In this document: one piece after another, positions 28,538-31,719 of the stretch
How the letters are laid out: every line of letters begins with the position of its first letter
Numbering within the stretch: the first letter of the stretch is position 1
Assembly: GCA_947383645.1 (NCBI GenBank)
Contig: CANDEH010000015.1
Location: 1 to 31,719, forward strand
DNA: 31,719 nucleotides
Direction: 5' to 3'
From: an uncultured Clostridia bacterium
Lineage (GTDB): Bacteria > Bacillota > Clostridia > Oscillospirales > Oscillospiraceae
Notes under the pieces: generated by a model
Database searches by the model: none
Told to the model about the DNA's origin: nothing
What the model saw: the letters and a program-made list of their open reading frames with translations, nothing else
Program-made: the position numbers and the translations under genes

Positions 28538-31000
28538 CTATTTCTTCAATCCCAGCTTCTCCACGGCCTCCTCCCGCATTTTGTACTTCAAAATTTTCCC
28601 TGCGGCGTTCATGGGGAAGCTGTCCACAAACTCCACATAGCGGGGCACCTTGTGCTTGGCCATATGGGAGAGAACAAATGCCTTCATCTCCTGCTCCGTC
28701 AGGGTCTCCCCCTCCTTGAGGATGACGCAGGCCATAATCTCCTCGCCGTACTGCTCGTCGGGGACGCCGATCACCTGGACGTCCCTCACCTTGGGGTGGG
28801 TGTAGATGAACTCCTCGATCTCCCGGGGATAGATGTTCTCGCCGCCCCGGATAATCATATCCTTCAGCCGCCCGGTGACCTTGAAATTCCCGTTCTCGTC
28901 CTCACAGCAGAGGTCGCCGCTGTGGAGCCACCCCTCGGCGTCGATGGTCTCCGCCGTGGCCCTGGGCATCTTGTAGTAGCCCTTCATAATGTTGTACCCC
29001 CGGGCCACAAACTCGCCGCTGACGCCGACGGGGCACTCCTCCCCGGTGTTGGGGTCGATGATCTTGCACTCCACGTTGGCAAAGCGGCTCCCCACGGTCT
29101 CCGTCCGCACATCCAGGGGGTCGTCGAAGCTGCTCATGGTGCAACCGGGGGACGCCTCGGTCTGGCCGAAGACGGAGATGATCTGTTTCATATTCATAAT
29201 GTCCGCCGCCTTGCGCATCAGCTCCGGGGGGCAGTTGGCCCCGGCCATGATCCCCGTGCGGATGTGGGAGAAGTCGGTGTTGGGGAAGTCGGGGTGGTTC
29301 ATCATGGCGATGAACATGGTGGGCACGCCGTTGAAGCAGGTGATCCGCTCCTGGTGGACGCAGGCCAGAGCCGGCTTGGGGGAGAAGTAGGGCAGGGGGC
29401 ACATGGTGGTGCCGTGGGTCATGGAGGCCGTCATGGACAGCACCATGCCGAAACAGTGGAACATGGGCACCTGGATCATCATCCGGTCGGCGGTGGAGAG
29501 GTCCATGTGGTCCCCGATATACTTGCCGTTGTTGACCACGTTGTAGTGGGTGAGCATGACCCCCTTGGGGAAGCCGGTGGTGCCGGAGGTGTACTGCATG
29601 TTGGCCACGTCGTGGATGTCCACGGCGGCGGCCCGGCGGCGGACCTCCTCCATGGGCGTCTTCTCCGACAGAGCCAGTGCCTCCTCCCAGGTGAGGCACC
29701 CGGCCTGGCGGTAGCCCACGGTGACCACGTTGCGCAAAAAGGGCAGCTTTTTGCAGTGGAGGGGCTTTCCCGGGACGGTGTCCCGGAGCTCCGGGCAGAG
29801 CTCGGCGATAATCTCCGCGTAGTGGCTGTCCCGGTAGCTCTCGATCATCACCAGGGTGTGGGTGTCGGACTGGCGGAGGAGGTACTCCGCCTCGTGGATC
29901 TTGTAGGCGGTGTTCACCGTCACCAGCACCGCGCCGATCTTTGTCGTGGCCCAGAAGGTGATGAACCAGGCGGGCACGTTGGTGGCCCAGATGGCCACCT
30001 TGTCCCCGCTCTTCACGCCCATAGCGATGAGGGACCGGGCGAACTGGTCCACGTCATCCCGGAACTGAGCGTAGGTCCGGGTGTAGTCCAGGGTGGTATA
30101 CTTGAAGGCGACCTGATCCGGGAACTCCTCCACCATCCGATCCAGGACCTGGGGGAAGGTGTACTCAATGACGGTATCCTTCTTCCACACATACTGACCG
30201 GTGCCCTGGGTGTTGTAGTAGAGGTGGCGCTTGCGCCGCTCCCGCTCGAAGTGGGACATGGTGACGGTGTAGTGGGTGAGGATCATCTCCAGATCCTCCA
30301 GCCCGGGAATCCAGTCCGGCTCCCAGAGGAGGGAGAGATAACCGTCGTAGTTGACGCTGCGCAGGGCGTTCATCAGCTCCTGGAGGGGCAGATCCCCCTC
30401 GCCCAGGAGCCTGTGGCCGCCCTCCGCCGCCGCATCGGTGAGGCGCACGTGGCGGACGTAGGCCCCCAGGTTGGTGATGGTCTCCTCGGCGGTCTCGCGC
30501 TGGAGGAGGCAGGTCTCGTGCATGTCCCAGCAGGCGGCCAGGCGGTCGCTGGCGAAGTGGTTGAGCACATCCCGGAGCCGCGCCGTGTCCCGGAGCCCCC
30601 CGGCGGTGGCCAGGAGCAGCGTGACGCCGGACCCCTCGGCCCGGGCCATGGCGTTCTCCACGCCGGCGATGACCTTCCCTGTGTCCGCACAGCCGGTGGT
30701 CAGGACCACGTAGGGCACCAGGAGGTCCCTGGCGGCGCGGAGGGTCTCCGGGAGGTCGGCGGCGCCGCCGTTCAGGAAGTCCCCGGCCACGGTGAGGCAG
30801 GGGATCTCCAGGTTCTGCCGGCTGAGGCTCCGGCGGTTGGAGAGGGCCATCTCGGGGTTGATGGGGCTGGTCTTGGTCTGAAAAATGGGGTTGTGGATAC
30901 TGTCAATCTCCACGCCCTGCACGCGGGTCTCCGCGGCGGCGGCGCAGAAGCCGGCCCAATCCCGGTTGGGCCAGCCGTGGATGGAGTAGGAAAGTTTCAT
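28538..31000 (-). CDS. Fusion: sugar-phosphate-isomerase-like TIM barrel + acyl-CoA synthetase
   Basis: The protein has 820 aa from the ATG at 30998-31000, 10 bases after GGAGG; a TTG at 31006 is less well placed. Residues 1-250 match AP-endonuclease-2/xylose-isomerase-type epimerases: MKLSYSIHGW, DMH at 159-161, HVRLTDA near 184, H196, LLGEGDLPLQEL and LSLLWEPDW with E227. The first usual metal Glu is Ala131 (TLLLATAGG). Residues 270-820 are a complete AMP-forming acyl-CoA synthetase. Motifs are YTSGTTGFPKGVMLTHYN at 470, FGQTEASPG, GWLHSGDL, TGRLKDMIIRGGENIYPREI and the catalytic Lys802 in NAAGKILKYK. It would activate a carboxylic acid, probably a fatty acid, as acyl-AMP and then acyl-CoA. 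The barrel may supply a substrate or be structural. One uninterrupted frame with no break at the joint. Confidence 0.88.
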   Translation of the reverse strand: MKLSYSIHGWPNRDWAGFCAAAAETRVQGVEIDSIHNPIFQTKTSPINPEMALSNRRSLSRQNLEIPCLTVAGDFLNGGAADLPETLRAARDLLVPYVVLTTGCADTGKVIAGVENAMARAEGSGVTLLLATAGGLRDTARLRDVLNHFASDRLAACWDMHETCLLQRETAEETITNLGAYVRHVRLTDAAAEGGHRLLGEGDLPLQELMNALRSVNYDGYLSLLWEPDWIPGLEDLEMILTHYTVTMSHFERERRKRHLYYNTQGTGQYVWKKDTVIEYTFPQVLDRMVEEFPDQVAFKYTTLDYTRTYAQFRDDVDQFARSLIAMGVKSGDKVAIWATNVPAWFITFWATTKIGAVLVTVNTAYKIHEAEYLLRQSDTHTLVMIESYRDSHYAEIIAELCPELRDTVPGKPLHCKKLPFLRNVVTVGYRQAGCLTWEEALALSEKTPMEEVRRRAAAVDIHDVANMQYTSGTTGFPKGVMLTHYNVVNNGKYIGDHMDLSTADRMMIQVPMFHCFGMVLSMTASMTHGTTMCPLPYFSPKPALACVHQERITCFNGVPTMFIAMMNHPDFPNTDFSHIRTGIMAGANCPPELMRKAADIMNMKQIISVFGQTEASPGCTMSSFDDPLDVRTETVGSRFANVECKIIDPNTGEECPVGVSGEFVARGYNIMKGYYKMPRATAETIDAEGWLHSGDLCCEDENGNFKVTGRLKDMIIRGGENIYPREIEEFIYTHPKVRDVQVIGVPDEQYGEEIMACVILKEGETLTEQEMKAFVLSHMAKHKVPRYVEFVDSFPMNAAGKILKYKMREEAVEKLGLKK

Positions 31001-31042
31001 AAACAACGGGCCTCCTCATGTACAGGTTGTCCCTGCGCTCGT

Positions 31043-31534
31043 CTAAATCCGTTCATAGGCGATTCTGGGCGTTCCGTCTGCGACGTGTATGATTCCGCAG
31101 CGCAGGAAACCGTTTTTTTCGATCAAATGGCGCATAACCGCGTTTTTCTCATGGGTATCTATCCGCAGATGGTTCTTCTTCCCCCAACAAAACGACACGA
31201 CTGCGCCGAAGATGCCGGGGACCTCCCCGTCGCTTGCCACGCGGTGGATGGTCCCATACGTGCCGCCGGACAGCCACCCGCCGTCCTCGATCACAGCGTA
31301 GGTCTCGTCGCTGCCGACGATAAAGGCGAACACGCCATGGACACGGCGGCCCGCCTCCACCACATAGAGCCGTCCCTCTTCGATATCCGCCCGGAGCAGG
31401 TCCTCCGGCGGGAAATGCGTCCCCCACTGGCCGGGGTTTCCGCTCTCCGCCATAAAGCCCCTCGCCCGGGCGTAGATGGACTGAATGGCGGGGAAATCAG
31501 CCGGGGAAGCGCTTCGGATCTCCAATCTGTCCAT
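31043..31534 (-). CDS. GNAT-family N-acetyltransferase
   Basis: The protein has 163 aa. N-terminal strand LEIRSASPADFPAIQSIYAR, then FMAESGNPGQWGTHFPPEDL, the central beta sheet RLYVVEAGRRVHGVFAFIVG, then TYGTIHRVASDGEVPGIFGA, and the closing DTHEKNAVMRHLIEKNGFLR CoA-site region (DTHxxNxxMxxLxxKNGF is a common GNAT ending). It would transfer acetyl groups from acetyl-CoA to an amine of unknown substrate. It starts 12 bases after the leuA stop and lies 42 bases before the fusion gene start, so it may be cotranscribed with leuA. Confidence 0.88.
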   Translation of the reverse strand: MDRLEIRSASPADFPAIQSIYARARGFMAESGNPGQWGTHFPPEDLLRADIEEGRLYVVEAGRRVHGVFAFIVGSDETYAVIEDGGWLSGGTYGTIHRVASDGEVPGIFGAVVSFCWGKKNHLRIDTHEKNAVMRHLIEKNGFLRCGIIHVADGTPRIAYERI

Positions 31535-31546
31535 ATGCGCTTCCCA

Positions 31547-31719
31547 TCAGATCCCCTCGTAGACGATCTTGTTCAACGCGCTGATGTAGGCGCGGATGGA
31601 GGCGCCGATAATATCGGTGGAGATGCCGTTGCCGGAGTAGAGCCGGCCGTTGGACCGGAGCTTTACCAGGGCGGAGCCCATGGCCTCCCGGCCCTCGGTG
31701 ACGGTCTGGATCTGGAAGT
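31547..31719 (-). CDS. leuA: 2-isopropylmalate synthase, C-terminal end (partial)
   Basis: The gene is cut at the window end; only the last 57 codons are visible (FQIQTVTEGREAMGSALVKL, then GNGISTDIIGASIRAYISAL and NKIVYEGI). This is the end of the LeuA allosteric regulatory domain, where leucine binds. The enzyme condenses acetyl-CoA with 2-oxoisovalerate, the first step of leucine synthesis. Related citramalate or homocitrate synthases share this domain, so the exact member is not certain. Confidence 0.8.
   Translation of the reverse strand, partial: FQIQTVTEGREAMGSALVKLRSNGRLYSGNGISTDIIGASIRAYISALNKIVYEGI

Overview
The window looks like chromosome of a GC-rich anaerobic Firmicute of the Oscillospiraceae/Clostridia type. 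The basis is gene content and style: an Rrf2-NifS-NifU iron-sulfur operon, a PadR/DUF2812 pair, a PBSX-like head and tail gene order, strong AGGAGG ribosome binding sites, TTGACA/TATAAT promoters, and AT-rich heptamer repeats in a GC-rich background. This placement is inference, not a database result. I saw no rRNA, tRNA or CRISPR.

Left part (1-15.07 kb), mostly host genes. The 3' end of rlmB is followed by a compact candidate type I toxin-antitoxin locus (28-residue holin-like toxin, convergent antisense RNA). Next come a P1B-ATPase-like membrane protein that has lost its catalytic motifs, a small unknown protein, and an EF-G-like translational GTPase. On the minus strand lies an Isc operon (Rrf2 regulator with its operator, cysteine desulfurase, small monooxygenase-fold protein, IscU scaffold). 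On the plus strand follow thyA-folA, a 171-bp inverted-repeat element lying between two copies of a terminator, a hairpin-rich spacer, and recG. A PadR/DUF2812 operon with a double operator and a small membrane protein close this part.

Middle part (15.07-27.86 kb). Eighteen tightly packed minus-strand genes form a compact contractile-phage morphogenesis module. In transcription order they are: small terminase, large terminase, portal, prohead protease, decoration, major capsid, three connector-type proteins, sheath, tube, a 255-aa disordered protein, a LysM tail protein, hub, spike, gp25-like wedge, baseplate J and tail protein I. No integrase, repressor, replication, lysis, fibre or recognisable tape-measure gene is present. 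The small terminase is reduced to about 97 residues without a visible HTH. Host genes lie on both sides. This is the strongest candidate for something undescribed: a domesticated, possibly gene-transfer-agent-like particle.

Right part (27.9-31.7 kb). A DtxR/MntR-type regulator is divergent from the phage module. It is followed on the minus strand by an unusual fusion of a sugar-phosphate-isomerase-like TIM barrel to an acyl-CoA synthetase, a GNAT acetyltransferase, and the 3' end of leuA.

A seven-base tandem repeat (TAATTCC family) occurs at three intergenic sites. It supplies stop codons and short C-terminal tails to neighbouring genes, and two inverted arrays form the hairpin between recG and the DUF2812 gene.
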